Origin: Eubacterium sp. An11
GTDB lineage: Bacteria; Bacillota; Clostridia; Lachnospirales; Lachnospiraceae
Direction of reading: 5' to 3'
Length of the DNA stretch: 64,000 nucleotides
Assembly: GCF_002161065.1 (NCBI RefSeq)
Contig: NZ_NFLV01000011.1
Location: 1 to 64,000 of the forward strand
This document shows positions 53,458 through 62,141 of this stretch, piece after piece. Both the position numbers and the translations under genes were made by a program. Positions within the stretch are counted from its first letter, which is position 1; the number at the start of each line of letters is the position of its first letter. Below the pieces are notes generated by a model that was not told the origin of the DNA, searched no databases, and worked only from the letters and a program-made list of their open reading frames with translations.

Positions 53458-54732
53458 ATGAAATCATATGATGTCATAATTGTCGGCGGAGGCCCGGCAG
53501 GTCTTGCTGCTGCCATCTCTGCAAAAAAAGAAGGAATCGACAGTATTTTAATTATCGAAAGAGATAACCAGCTCGGCGGTATCTTAAATCAGTGTATCCA
53601 TAACGGATTCGGTCTTCATACATTTAAAGAGGAGCTGACCGGACCAGAGTACGCAGACCGTTTCATCCAGCAGGCTGCAGAGTTAAATATCGAATATAAA
53701 TTACATACCATGGTATGCGACATCTCCCATGATAAAGTTGTGACCGTGATGAACCGGGAAGACGGTATGGTAATGTACCAGGCAAAGGCCGTTGTCCTGG
53801 CCATGGGATGCCGTGAGAGACCGCGTGGAGCCCTGAACATTCCTGGTTACCGTCCGGCAGGTATCTATTCTGCAGGTACTGCTCAGAGACTGGTAAACAT
53901 CGAAGGATTTATGCCGGGTAAAAAAGTTGTCATCCTTGGTTCCGGTGATATCGGACTGATCATGGCAAGACGTATGACTTTTGAGGGCGCGAAGGTACAG
54001 TGTGTGGCAGAGGTTATGCCTTACTCCGGAGGTCTGAAGAGAAATATCGTACAGTGTCTGGATGACTATGATATCCCGCTGTACTTAAGCCATACTGTTA
54101 TTGATATCGAGGGAAGAGACCGTCTGACCGGCGTTGTCATCGCAGAGGTCGGACCGGACAGAAAACCGATCCCTGGCACAGAGATGCACTACGATTGTGA
54201 TACTCTTCTTCTTTCTGTCGGACTGATCCCGGAGAACGAACTGTCCAAGAAAGCAGAAGTTGAGATGAGCCCGATCACCAACGGACCGATCGTTGATGAG
54301 AGCCTGGAGACCAACGTGGAAGGTATCTTTGCCTGCGGTAATGTTCTGCATGTACATGACCTGGTAGACTATGTTTCCGAGGAAGCCGCTCTGGCCGGAA
54401 AGAATGCCGCTCAGTATGTAAAAGAACGTTACGGAAAAGATGTGAAGAAGTCTGACAATGTCATCGATATCAAGGCAACAGACGGCGCACGTTACACGGT
54501 TCCTACTTCCATCCATCTGGACAACATGGCAGATCTGCTGACAGTACGTTTCCGTGTGGGCAGTGTATTTAAAGACAGCTATATCAGCGTGTACTTCAAT
54601 GATGAGAGAGTACAGCACAGAAAGAAACAGGTTATGGCACCTGGCGAGATGGAACAGATCATCCTGAAGAAAAAAGCTCTTGAGGATTATGACGGATTAA
54701 AGACCATCACTGTAAAGATTGAGGAGGAGTAG
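53458..54732 (+). CDS. FAD/NAD(P)-dependent oxidoreductase, partner of the GlpA-like enzyme
   Basis: 424 residues. FAD-binding VGGGPAGLAAAISAKKEGI near the N-terminus, a second dinucleotide-binding motif GSGDIGLIMARR (about 160-171), AMGCRERPRGA and GNVLHVHDLVDYVSEEA near the C-terminus. The same arrangement is found in the pyridine-nucleotide oxidoreductase that accompanies GlpA and DUF1667 proteins in Clostridia. GTG 53443 is open, but ATG 53458 has the better-placed GTGAGG. Confidence 0.87.
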   Translation: MKSYDVIIVGGGPAGLAAAISAKKEGIDSILIIERDNQLGGILNQCIHNGFGLHTFKEELTGPEYADRFIQQAAELNIEYKLHTMVCDISHDKVVTVMNREDGMVMYQAKAVVLAMGCRERPRGALNIPGYRPAGIYSAGTAQRLVNIEGFMPGKKVVILGSGDIGLIMARRMTFEGAKVQCVAEVMPYSGGLKRNIVQCLDDYDIPLYLSHTVIDIEGRDRLTGVVIAEVGPDRKPIPGTEMHYDCDTLLLSVGLIPENELSKKAEVEMSPITNGPIVDESLETNVEGIFACGNVLHVHDLVDYVSEEAALAGKNAAQYVKERYGKDVKKSDNVIDIKATDGARYTVPTSIHLDNMADLLTVRFRVGSVFKDSYISVYFNDERVQHRKKQVMAPGEMEQIILKKKALEDYDGLKTITVKIEEE

Positions 54733-54738
54733 GATATC

Positions 54739-55104
54739 ATGGAAAAAAGACAATTGACATGTATAGGATGTCCTCTGGGATGTCAGATTACAGTAACAAT
54801 GGAAAATGGCGAAGTAAAAGATGTGGCAGGTTACACCTGTGCCCGTGGTGAGAAATACGCGAGAGAAGAAGTGACCAACCCGACCCGTACCGTTACGACC
54901 ATCGTCAGAGTGGATGGCGGTAACCTGGCAGCTGTATCCGTAAAGACAAAGGATGTAATTCCGAAGGCAAAGATCTTCGATATCTTAGAGGAGATCAAAC
55001 CTGTCATCGTAAAAGCTCCGGTTAAGATCGGTGATGTGATCGTTCCTAACGTAGCAGGTACCGGTGTGGACGTAGTTGCCACAAAGAACATTGAGGCAGT
55101 GTAA
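54739..55104 (+). CDS. DUF1667 small Cys-rich redox protein
   Basis: 121 residues. Cys8, Cys11, Cys15 and Cys34 (CIGCPLGC, then GYTCARG) resemble the iron-sulfur N-terminus of molybdopterin oxidoreductases. DUF1667 proteins always travel with this oxidoreductase pair and are probably an electron-transfer subunit. It lies 6 bp after its neighbour and 25 bp before adk, without a terminator, so adk is probably read from this transcript. Confidence 0.87.
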   Translation: MEKRQLTCIGCPLGCQITVTMENGEVKDVAGYTCARGEKYAREEVTNPTRTVTTIVRVDGGNLAAVSVKTKDVIPKAKIFDILEEIKPVIVKAPVKIGDVIVPNVAGTGVDVVATKNIEAV

Positions 55105-55129
55105 ATCTTCGAATCTGGAGGTTAATGAT

Positions 55130-55771
55130 ATGAAAATTATTATGTTGGGCGCGCCTGGAGCAGGAAAAGGAACCCAGGCGAAGATGCTGGCAGAGAAATA
55201 CGGAATTCCGCACATTTCCACCGGTGATATCTTCAGAATGAATATCAAAAATAATACAGAGCTCGGAAAGAAAGCGAAAGGATATATGGATGCCGGCGAG
55301 CTGGTTCCGGACGAGCTGACTGTAGATTTGGTTATCGACAGAATCAAAGAGAAAGACTGTATGAACGGTTTTATTCTGGATGGATTTCCACGGAATATTC
55401 CACAGGCTGAGGCTCTTGATTACGCGTTGAATAATCAGAACGAAAAGATTGATTACGCTATCAATGTGGATGTGCCGGATGCCAATATCATCGAGAGAAT
55501 GTCCGGAAGAAGAGCCTGCTTAAACTGCGGCGCCACCTATCACATTGTAAATCTTCCAAGTAAAAAGGAAGGTATCTGCGATGTCTGTGGAGAAAAACTG
55601 GTTCTTCGTGATGATGACAAGCCGGAGACCGTCAAGAAAAGACTGCAGGTATATCATGAGCAGACCCAGCCGCTGATCGACTATTATAATAAGAAGGAAG
55701 TCCTTCTCACAGTGGATGGCACAAAGGATATTCAGGTGGTATTTGACGAGATCACAGCAGTGCTTGGATAA
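55130..55771 (+). CDS. adk: Adenylate kinase, zinc LID type
   Basis: 213 residues. P-loop GAPGAGKGT (7-15), GFPRNIPQA, and a LID with Cys130, Cys133, Cys150 and Cys153 that bind a structural zinc. It makes two ADP from ATP and AMP. The GGAGG at 55117-55121 selects ATG 55130. A terminator follows, so map is on a separate transcript. Confidence 0.97.
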   Translation: MKIIMLGAPGAGKGTQAKMLAEKYGIPHISTGDIFRMNIKNNTELGKKAKGYMDAGELVPDELTVDLVIDRIKEKDCMNGFILDGFPRNIPQAEALDYALNNQNEKIDYAINVDVPDANIIERMSGRRACLNCGATYHIVNLPSKKEGICDVCGEKLVLRDDDKPETVKKRLQVYHEQTQPLIDYYNKKEVLLTVDGTKDIQVVFDEITAVLG

Positions 55772-55809
55772 AATCAAAAATGTTCTGACAGCAATTCAGA
55801 AGAAATGGA

Positions 55810-55838
55810 GCAGGACCGCGTACAGCGGCCCTGCTTTT
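55810..55838 (+). terminator. Terminator after adk
   Basis: GCAGGACCGC (55810-55819) pairs, with one mismatch, with GCGGCCCTGC (55825-55834), followed by four T. Confidence 0.85.
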
Positions 55839-55862
55839 CGTCATGTCGGGGAGTAGTTACAT

Positions 55863-55891
55863 TTGACAGAATGACCGATTCAGATTATTAT
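55863..55891 (+). promoter_or_regulatory. Promoter of the map-infA segment
   Basis: Perfect TTGACA (55863-55868), 17-bp spacer and TATTAT (55886-55891), about 45 bp before map. Confidence 0.82.
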
Positions 55892-55938
55892 AGAAAAATA
55901 AATAAAAAACATATTGGAATGAAATAAAGGGAGAACGT

Positions 55939-56703
55939 ATGTCAATTACAATAAAAAGCGAACATGAGATTGAATTAATGCGGACGGCCGGTCAGATTCT
56001 GGCAAAGGTCCACTACGAGCTGGGAAAAGAACTGAAAGAGGGAATGACCACAAAGGACATTGACCGTCTGGGAGAAGAGATGATCCGGAGCTACGGCTGT
56101 ATTCCGAATTTTTTGAATTATAACGGTTATCCGGCGTCCATCTGCGTATCGGTCAACAACGAGGTGGTACATGGTATTCCTTCTGATAAGAGGTATATCA
56201 AAAACGGAGATATCGTCAGCCTGGATGCCGGTCTCATTTACAAAGGATATCATTCAGATGCCGCAAGGACCCACGGAGTGGGGGAGATCAGCGATGAAGC
56301 CAGGAAACTGATCGATGTGACAAAACAGTCCTTTTTTGAAGGAATAAAAAATGCGAAACCAGGCAACCATTTAGTTGATATTGCCAGGGGAATCCAGACT
56401 TACGCCGAGAAGAACCGTTTTTCTGTTGTGCGGGATCTGGTAGGCCATGGCATCGGCACTTCTCTGCATGAAGAACCGGAGATCCCGAACTTTGTGCGCA
56501 GACGCCGGGGAGCGAGACTTCAGAAGGGGATGACTCTTGCCGTCGAACCGATGATCAATGCGGGAACTTACGATGTGTGGTGGATGGATGACGACTGGAC
56601 AGTAGTCACCAGGGACGGAAGGCTTTCCGCTCATTATGAGAATACCATTGCCATCACCGATGACGGATGTGAGATTCTCACCATGCTGCCGGAGGAGAAA
56701 TAA
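55939..56703 (+). CDS. map: Methionine aminopeptidase, type I
   Basis: 254 residues. The metal ligands sit in SLDAGLIYKGYHSDAARTHGVG (two Asp), GHGIGTSLHEEPEIPN (His) and the C-terminal Glu-containing AVEPMINAG and ITIAITDDG-like blocks. Removes the initiator Met cotranslationally. No SEC-C zinc tail. AAAGGGAG precedes the ATG. Confidence 0.97.
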   Translation: MSITIKSEHEIELMRTAGQILAKVHYELGKELKEGMTTKDIDRLGEEMIRSYGCIPNFLNYNGYPASICVSVNNEVVHGIPSDKRYIKNGDIVSLDAGLIYKGYHSDAARTHGVGEISDEARKLIDVTKQSFFEGIKNAKPGNHLVDIARGIQTYAEKNRFSVVRDLVGHGIGTSLHEEPEIPNFVRRRRGARLQKGMTLAVEPMINAGTYDVWWMDDDWTVVTRDGRLSAHYENTIAITDDGCEILTMLPEEK

Positions 56704-56797
56704 CAGATTTTCTGCCGGATATGGGCAGTTTTCATAAAACAAAACGGATAAAATAAATTTACTTTTTAAAATTTTTTGCTTGTAACGGAGAAAATAT

Positions 56798-57067
56798 ATG
56801 ATAGAATATAAAGCAGGTTATTTTGCCACGTCTTTATGCGGTCATGACAAAGGAAGACTTTATATGATCGTCAGTGAGGCTGGTGAGATGGTGGGGCTGT
56901 GTGACGGTGTACACAGATGCCTTGCCAACCCCAAAATGAAAAAAAAGAAACATGTTCAGATGATGCGCTCTGAGAAAATGGCAGAAGCTTTCCCGTCTCT
57001 GATTCAGTCGGCCGACGCGGATATGCAGATTAAAAAAGCGGTACTGGCAGCGGGAGAGCGCAAGTAA
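56798..57067 (+). CDS. KOW-domain RNA-binding protein (L14e/L6e/L27e-like)
   Basis: 89 residues. [21 protein letters not shown] is the KOW start and the rest is lysine-rich ([12 protein letters not shown]). Clostridia keep this small gene between map and infA; it resembles archaeal/eukaryotic L14e and probably binds RNA. Its exact partner is unknown. Confidence 0.9.
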   Translation: MIEYKAGYFATSLCGHDKGRLYMIVSEAGEMVGLCDGVHRCLANPKMKKKKHVQMMRSEKMAEAFPSLIQSADADMQIKKAVLAAGERK

Positions 57068-57090
57068 AGAAAGCAGGAGGATTATATAGT

Positions 57091-57309
57091 ATGTCAAAAT
57101 CAGATGTTATTGAAGTAGAAGGAAAGGTAGTAGAGAAGCTTCCTAACGCTATGTTCAAGGTGGAGCTGGAGAATGGCCATCAGGTGCTGGGTCACATCAG
57201 CGGCAAATTACGCATGAACTTTATCAAGATTTTACCTGGAGATAAAGTGACCATTGAACTTTCCCCATACGATTTAACAAAAGGCAGAATTATCTGGAGA
57301 GATAAATAG
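57091..57309 (+). CDS. infA: Translation initiation factor IF-1
   Basis: 72 residues. [25 protein letters not shown] and [20 protein letters not shown] define the OB-fold IF-1. AGGAGG lies 12 bp before the ATG. Confidence 0.98.
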   Translation: MSKSDVIEVEGKVVEKLPNAMFKVELENGHQVLGHISGKLRMNFIKILPGDKVTIELSPYDLTKGRIIWRDK

Positions 57310-57353
57310 ACAGAAAGGTTTTGTACGATTTAGCCTTGAAAGACGGTATATTT

Positions 57354-57407
57354 ATGCCGACTTTTGGCATTTTCGTGCTTGCTTTTTGTATAGATGAATG
57401 ATATAAT
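57354..57407 (+). promoter_or_regulatory. Short hairpin and promoter for rpmJ and the alpha operon
   Basis: An ATGCC/GGCAT hairpin (57354-57370) followed by TTTTC may weakly stop infA transcripts. TTGCTT (57379-57384) and TATAAT (57402-57407) with a 17-bp spacer then form a promoter 33 bp before rpmJ. Confidence 0.72.
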
Positions 57408-57440
57408 AATCGCTGAACGTTTTGGAAAGGAGAGTTTATC

Positions 57441-57554
57441 GTGAAGGTTAGAGCATCAGTAAAGCCTATCTGTGAAAAATGTAAAGTTATCAAACGGAAA
57501 GGCGCAATCAGAATCATTTGCGAAAATCCAAAACATAAACAGAGACAGGGATAA
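57441..57554 (+). CDS. rpmJ: 50S ribosomal protein L36
   Basis: 37 residues from a GTG start after [24 protein letters not shown] with Cys11, Cys14, Cys27 and His32 is the zinc-binding form of bL36. Too short for ordinary ORF lists but certain by motif and position between infA and rpsM. Confidence 0.98.
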   Translation: MKVRASVKPICEKCKVIKRKGAIRIICENPKHKQRQG

Positions 57555-57838
57555 GAATTAGTTCGGCACCGCCCAGGCGGTCAGGGATTAAGGACGATAC
57601 TTGATTTTTGTTGTGTCATTGGTTACAGTATCCCATCAGGGTATTGTACGACATTGCTACCGTCATGGCAATTATATTTTTAAATAAGCGGCTGCGGTAA
57701 ACGGAAGTTTACCGATTTTATTTTAAGAGAATTATTTTGAATTTGAAAAGAGCATTCGATGAGAGACACGTTAGTCATTTCACCGTACTGCGGTAACGAT
57801 GGATTGATTCGAATAAGATTTTTAGTGGAGGTGCACAC
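57555..57838 (+). other. Leader region of rpsM
   Basis: 284 bp without a gene. A GGAA-tetraloop hairpin CGGTAAAC/GTTTACCG (57695-57702, 57707-57714) is followed by ATTTTATTTT and can act as a weak terminator or protein site. Further short pairs lie near 57629-57650. In E. coli S4 regulates the alpha operon through such a leader; no direct homology is claimed. Confidence 0.5.
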
Positions 57839-58207
57839 ATGGCTCGTATTTCGGGTGTCGATTTACCTAGAGAAAAACGTGTAGAAATTGGTCTGACTTA
57901 TATTTATGGAATTGGAAGAACAAGCGCTGACAAGATTCTTGCAGCAGCAAACGTGAATCCTGATACACGTGTACGTGATTTAACAGATGAAGAAGTTCGC
58001 CGCATCAGCGAAATCATCAATGCTGATTACACAGTAGAGGGTGACCTGCGTCGTGAGATCGCTATGAACATCAAACGTCTGCAGGAGATCGGATGCTACA
58101 GAGGCATTCGTCACAGAAAAGGTCTTCCGGTTCGTGGACAGAAAACAAAAACAAATGCCAGAACACGTAAAGGTCCTAGAAAAACAGTTGCAAATAAGAA
58201 GAAATAA
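57839..58207 (+). CDS. rpsM: 30S ribosomal protein S13
   Basis: 122 residues (uS13). [25 protein letters not shown] and [23 protein letters not shown] are diagnostic. Start of the alpha cluster; GGAGGTG precedes the ATG. A 105-bp spacer with small hairpins follows. Confidence 0.98.
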   Translation: MARISGVDLPREKRVEIGLTYIYGIGRTSADKILAAANVNPDTRVRDLTDEEVRRISEIINADYTVEGDLRREIAMNIKRLQEIGCYRGIRHRKGLPVRGQKTKTNARTRKGPRKTVANKKK

Positions 58208-58312
58208 GTGTGAGCTTACGCTTCACGCTATTTGTATGTCCGCATGAGGACGATTTTAAAGAAGAGATAAGTATTATTTATAGATTCAATAACCTACAGG
58301 AGGGTTTCGTCA

Positions 58313-58708
58313 ATGGCAAAAAAAGTCGCAAAAAAGGTGACGAAAAAACGTGTAAAGAAAAATATCCAGCATGGACAGGCACACATTCAGTCATCCTTTA
58401 ATAATACAATTGTAACATTAACTGACTCTGAAGGTAACGCTATTTCCTGGGCAAGCGCAGGAGAGATGGGCTTCAGAGGCTCCAAAAAGTCCACACCATA
58501 CGCAGCACAGATGGCAGCAGAAGCAGCTACAAAGGCAGCGGTTATCCACGGTTTAAAGACTGTGGAAGTTATGGTAAAAGGACCTGGTTCAGGCAGAGAG
58601 GCAGCAATCCGTGCTCTGCAGGCATGCGGTCTTGAAGTAACAAGCATCAAAGACGTTACTCCGGTACCACATAACGGATGCCGTCCACCAAAGAGAAGAA
58701 GAGTCTAG
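58313..58708 (+). CDS. rpsK: 30S ribosomal protein S11
   Basis: 131 residues (uS11). Lysine-rich start, then [23 protein letters not shown] and the C-terminal [24 protein letters not shown] at about 58299-58304. Confidence 0.98.
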   Translation: MAKKVAKKVTKKRVKKNIQHGQAHIQSSFNNTIVTLTDSEGNAISWASAGEMGFRGSKKSTPYAAQMAAEAATKAAVIHGLKTVEVMVKGPGSGREAAIRALQACGLEVTSIKDVTPVPHNGCRPPKRRRV

Positions 58709-58729
58709 TCTGATAGGAGGTAAGTTAGA

Positions 58730-59323
58730 ATGGCAATTGATAGAACTCCAGTCCTGAAAAGATGCAGGTCTTTAGATATGGACCCTGTATACCTGGGCGT
58801 AAATAAAAAATCCAACAGAAAGTTAGTTCGTTCCAGCAGAAAGATCAGCGAGTATGGTCTTCAGCTTCGCGAAAAACAGAAAGCAAAATTCATCTACGGC
58901 GTATTAGAAAAACCTTTCAGAAATTACTATGCTAAGGCTGAGAGAATGCAGGGCCTTGCAGGTACAAACCTGATGGTTCTTCTTGAGACAAGACTTGACA
59001 ACATCGTGTTCCGTATGGGCTTTGCAAGAACAAGAAGAGAAGCAAGACAGATTGTCGGACACAAACACATCCTTGTGAATGGAAAATGTGTCAACATTCC
59101 TTCCTACAGAGTAAGCGTTGGCGATGTGATCGAAGTCAAAGAAAATAAAAAGACAATGCAGAGATACAAAGACATCGCTGAGGCTACAGATGGTGTTTTA
59201 GTACCGGCTTGGTTAGACGCTGACCTGGAGAACTTCAAAGGAAGCGTAAAAGAGCTTCCTTCCAGAGATATGATTGATGTTCCTGTAAATGAGACATTAA
59301 TCGTCGAGTTATATTCCAAATAA
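58730..59323 (+). CDS. rpsD: 30S ribosomal protein S4
   Basis: 197 residues (uS4). Contains the S4 RNA-binding domain (LDNIVFRMGFARTRREARQIVGHKHI). The N-terminus RTPVLKRCRSLDMDP lacks the four-Cys zinc knuckle of some S4 proteins. In Firmicutes S4 often represses its own gene. A stable hairpin follows before rpoA. Confidence 0.97.
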   Translation: MAIDRTPVLKRCRSLDMDPVYLGVNKKSNRKLVRSSRKISEYGLQLREKQKAKFIYGVLEKPFRNYYAKAERMQGLAGTNLMVLLETRLDNIVFRMGFARTRREARQIVGHKHILVNGKCVNIPSYRVSVGDVIEVKENKKTMQRYKDIAEATDGVLVPAWLDADLENFKGSVKELPSRDMIDVPVNETLIVELYSK

Positions 59324-59336
59324 TTAATGATTCTTC

Positions 59337-59369
59337 CAATTGGATGCCTGATTTTCAGGCATTCAATTG
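59337..59369 (+). other. Strong hairpin between rpsD and rpoA
   Basis: CAATTGGATGCCTGA (59337-59351) pairs over 15 bp, one G:U, with TCAGGCATTCAATTG (59355-59369). No T run follows, so it may set the rpoA/ribosomal protein ratio by processing or partial pausing. Confidence 0.72.
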
Positions 59370-59409
59370 TGGTATGTATTGAAGTTTGTCCAAAAGGAGG
59401 GTCCCATTC

Positions 59410-60369
59410 GTGTTTGATTTCGAAAAACCAAGAATTGAAATAGCAGAAATTTCAGAAGACAATAAATATGGTCGTTTTGTGGTGGAACCGCTGGAAAGAG
59501 GTTACGGCACAACTTTAGGTAACTCCTTAAGAAGAATCATGTTATCCTCATTACCGGGGGCGGCTGTCAGTGCAGTGAAGATTAAAGGTGTCCTGCATGA
59601 GTTCAGTTCTATTCCTGGAGTCAAAGAGGATGTCACTGAAATCATTATGAATATCAAAGAGCTGGCTATCAAGAATAACAGCTCATCCAATGAGCCGAAG
59701 CGCGCTTTTATTGAATACAGCGGTGAGGGCGTTGTCACAGCTGCTGACATTCAGGTTGACAGTGACATCGAGATTATCAATCCGGATTTAGTCATCGCAA
59801 CGTTAAGCGGCGGTGCAGACAGTCATTTTGAAGCGGAGCTGACGATCACAAAAGGCCGCGGTTATGTTGGAGCAGACAAAAACAAAACAGAAGACCAGTC
59901 CATTGATGTAATTGCAGTGGATTCTATTTATACACCGGTCGAGAGAGTAAACTTAACAGTAGAGAATACTCGTGTCGGACAGATTACAGACTTTGATAAG
60001 CTGACGCTGGATGTTTTCACTAACGGAACACTGGCACCGGATGAGGCAGTGAGTCTTGCAGCTAAAGTATTGAGCGAGCATCTGAATCTTTTCATTGATT
60101 TATCTGAAAACGCAAAAGTTGCTGAGGTCATGGTTGAGACCGCTCAGGATCCGGTTGACAAAGTGCTGGAAATGAATATTGACGAGCTGGAATTATCTGT
60201 TCGTTCTTACAACTGTCTGAAGAGAGCAGGTATTAATACCGTAGAAGAGTTGACCAACAAGACTCCGGAAGATATGATGAAGGTTCGTAACCTTGGACGG
60301 AAGTCTTTGGAAGAGGTTCTGGCTAAGTTAAAAGAGCTGGGGCTTTCCCTCAACTCAAGTGAAGAGTAG
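59410..60369 (+). CDS. rpoA: RNA polymerase alpha subunit
   Basis: 319 residues from GTG 59410 ([11 protein letters not shown]), chosen because GGAGGG (59396-59401) precedes it and the family starts here. N-terminal assembly domain with [21 protein letters not shown]-terminal domain (about 250-315) with [21 protein letters not shown] and [11 protein letters not shown], which binds UP elements and activators. Confidence 0.98.
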   Translation: MFDFEKPRIEIAEISEDNKYGRFVVEPLERGYGTTLGNSLRRIMLSSLPGAAVSAVKIKGVLHEFSSIPGVKEDVTEIIMNIKELAIKNNSSSNEPKRAFIEYSGEGVVTAADIQVDSDIEIINPDLVIATLSGGADSHFEAELTITKGRGYVGADKNKTEDQSIDVIAVDSIYTPVERVNLTVENTRVGQITDFDKLTLDVFTNGTLAPDEAVSLAAKVLSEHLNLFIDLSENAKVAEVMVETAQDPVDKVLEMNIDELELSVRSYNCLKRAGINTVEELTNKTPEDMMKVRNLGRKSLEEVLAKLKELGLSLNSSEE

Positions 60370-60372
60370 ATA

Positions 60373-60418
60373 ATCGGCTTTTGCCGATAGATTTCCTGTG
60401 CCGGAGCAGCGGCGCAGG
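60373..60418 (+). other. Two hairpins in the rpoA-rplQ spacer
   Basis: ATCGGC-TTTT-GCCGAT (60373-60388) and CCTGTGCCG/CGGCGCAGG (60395-60403, 60410-60418) lie in the 119-bp spacer. Neither ends in a T run. Confidence 0.6.
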
Positions 60419-60488
60419 GCATACAATAGACCCGCCTAGGCTGAAGGTAAAGTAAGCATGGCGAAAAATAAACAGGAGGTCCATTACA

Positions 60489-61025
60489 ATGGCAAAATAC
60501 AGAAAATTAGGCAGAACATCCAATCAGAGAAAAGCATTATTACGTAATCAGGTAACACAGTTACTGTATCATGGAAAGATTCGTACAACAGAGGCAAAGG
60601 CAAAAGAGATTCGTAAAATTGCAGAAGGCCTGATCGCACTGGGTGTGAAAGAAAAAGATAACTACGAAGTTGTTAAGGTTCAGGCAAAAGTTGCCAAAAA
60701 AGATAAAGATGGCAAGAGAGTGAAAGAAGTTGTAGACGGCAAGAAAGTTACCGTATATGACACAGTAGAGAAAGAAATCAAAAAAGATCTGCCTTCCAGA
60801 CTTCACGCAAGACGTCAGATGTTAAAGGTATTATATCCTGTAACAGAGGTTCCTGCTGAAGCTAAGGGAAGAAAAGCAAATACAAAGAAAATCGATTTAG
60901 CACAGAAGATTTTTGACGAGTACGGTCCAAAATATGCCGGACGTAACGGTGGTTACACCAGAATCGTCAAAATTGGACAGCGTAAAGGTGACGCTGCTCT
61001 GGAAGTTATCATCGAGTTAGTATAA
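60489..61025 (+). CDS. rplQ: 50S ribosomal protein L17 with internal extension
   Basis: 178 residues against about 115-130 in most bacteria. KYRKLGRTSNQRKALLRNQVTQLLYHGKI (abridged by convention) and the C-terminal NGGYTRIVKIGQRKGDAALEVIIEL are standard bL17. An extra lysine-rich block of about 50 residues (about 54-102, containing KKDKDGKRVKEVVDGKKVTVY) sits in the middle. Similar extensions occur in Lachnospiraceae. Last gene of the superoperon. Confidence 0.96.
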   Translation: MAKYRKLGRTSNQRKALLRNQVTQLLYHGKIRTTEAKAKEIRKIAEGLIALGVKEKDNYEVVKVQAKVAKKDKDGKRVKEVVDGKKVTVYDTVEKEIKKDLPSRLHARRQMLKVLYPVTEVPAEAKGRKANTKKIDLAQKIFDEYGPKYAGRNGGYTRIVKIGQRKGDAALEVIIELV

Positions 61026-61040
61026 TGAATAAATGATCGG

Positions 61041-61069
61041 AGGAGACTGTTACGGCGGTCTCCTTTTTT
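61041..61069 (+). terminator. Terminator of the ribosomal superoperon
   Basis: AGGAGAC (61041-61047) pairs with GTCTCCT (61058-61064), followed by a run of T to 61069. Confidence 0.93.
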
Positions 61070-61207
61070 GTCGTTGCGGCGGGAAGTGTCCACGTCGGAA
61101 GAAGAAAACATATGAATGAATCGAAGCGGCAATAAAGATGAATGAGTCTGATGATATTCAATGACGATCAACGATCAATGAGATGAATGATAGATAATAA
61201 GACAGCT

Positions 61208-62071
61208 ATGAAAATAATAGAGACATTAAACCTGATTTTTAAATATAGAACTTACACAGAGGACCAGGAGATCCCAGAGGAGAAGACCGTCCTGGACGAT
61301 GTGTCCATCTCCATAAAAAAGGGGAATTTTGTCGGTATCCTCGGTCATAACGGTTCCGGCAAATCCACCCTGGCCAGACAGCTGACGGCATTGCTGCAGC
61401 CTACGGACGGAGCTGTATTCATTAAAAACATGGATTCCTCTCTTCCGGAAAACATTATTCCAATCCGAAAGACAGCGGGCATGGTATTCCAGAATCCTGA
61501 TAATCAGATCATCGGCAATCTGGTGGAGGAAGATGTGGCCTTTGGCCCCGAAAACCTGGGCGTTCCCACAGAGCAGATCTGGGGCAGGATAGCCGAAGCC
61601 CTGGAGGCAACGGGAATGACTGCCTATCGGGAACAGTCACCGGGGAGCCTCTCCGGCGGTCAGAAACAGAAGGTGGCTATTGCCGGAATCCTTGCCATGG
61701 AGCCAGAGTGTATCGTTTTCGATGAACCTACCGCCATGCTGGACCCAAGGGGAAGAAAGGAAGTGCTAGATGCCATCTGGCACCTCAATAAAGACAAAGG
61801 CATCACAGTCATCTACATCACCCATCATATTGAGGAAGTGGAGAATGCCGACTATATCTATGTGATGAACAAAGGACAGGTGGCCATGGAGGGACGTCCG
61901 GAGGAACTTTGGCCGCAGACAGAGACTCTGAAAAGCCTTGGTATTTCTCTGCCTTTTGACAAGGAACTGCTTTTGCTGCTGCGGCAGGGAGGTATGGAGA
62001 TTCCGGCGAGGATCCAGACAGGAGAAGCGCTGGCAGAATATCTGACGGCATTTGGCGCCGGGAAGTATTGA
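61208..62071 (+). CDS. ecfA1: ECF transporter ATPase, EcfA1
   Basis: 287 residues. Walker A GHNGSGKST, Q-loop FQNPDNQ, signature SLSGGQKQKVAIAG, Walker B CIVFDEPTAMLDP and YITHH. FQNPDNQ and the C-terminal extension are typical of energy-coupling-factor ATPases that power vitamin uptake with separate S components. ATG 61208 fits the family start (MKIIETLNLIFKY); ATG 61187 is open, and neither has a strong ribosome binding site. Confidence 0.92.
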   Translation: MKIIETLNLIFKYRTYTEDQEIPEEKTVLDDVSISIKKGNFVGILGHNGSGKSTLARQLTALLQPTDGAVFIKNMDSSLPENIIPIRKTAGMVFQNPDNQIIGNLVEEDVAFGPENLGVPTEQIWGRIAEALEATGMTAYREQSPGSLSGGQKQKVAIAGILAMEPECIVFDEPTAMLDPRGRKEVLDAIWHLNKDKGITVIYITHHIEEVENADYIYVMNKGQVAMEGRPEELWPQTETLKSLGISLPFDKELLLLLRQGGMEIPARIQTGEALAEYLTAFGAGKY

Positions 62072-62141
62072 GAACGATCATAAATAAAAGACAGATAGAA
62101 GATTATACAATACTGTTTGATACATTTGACAGGAAATTATT

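Noticed and set aside
58210-58401. 63-residue frame between rpsM and rpsK
   Set aside because: Runs out of frame into rpsK and has no ribosome binding site.
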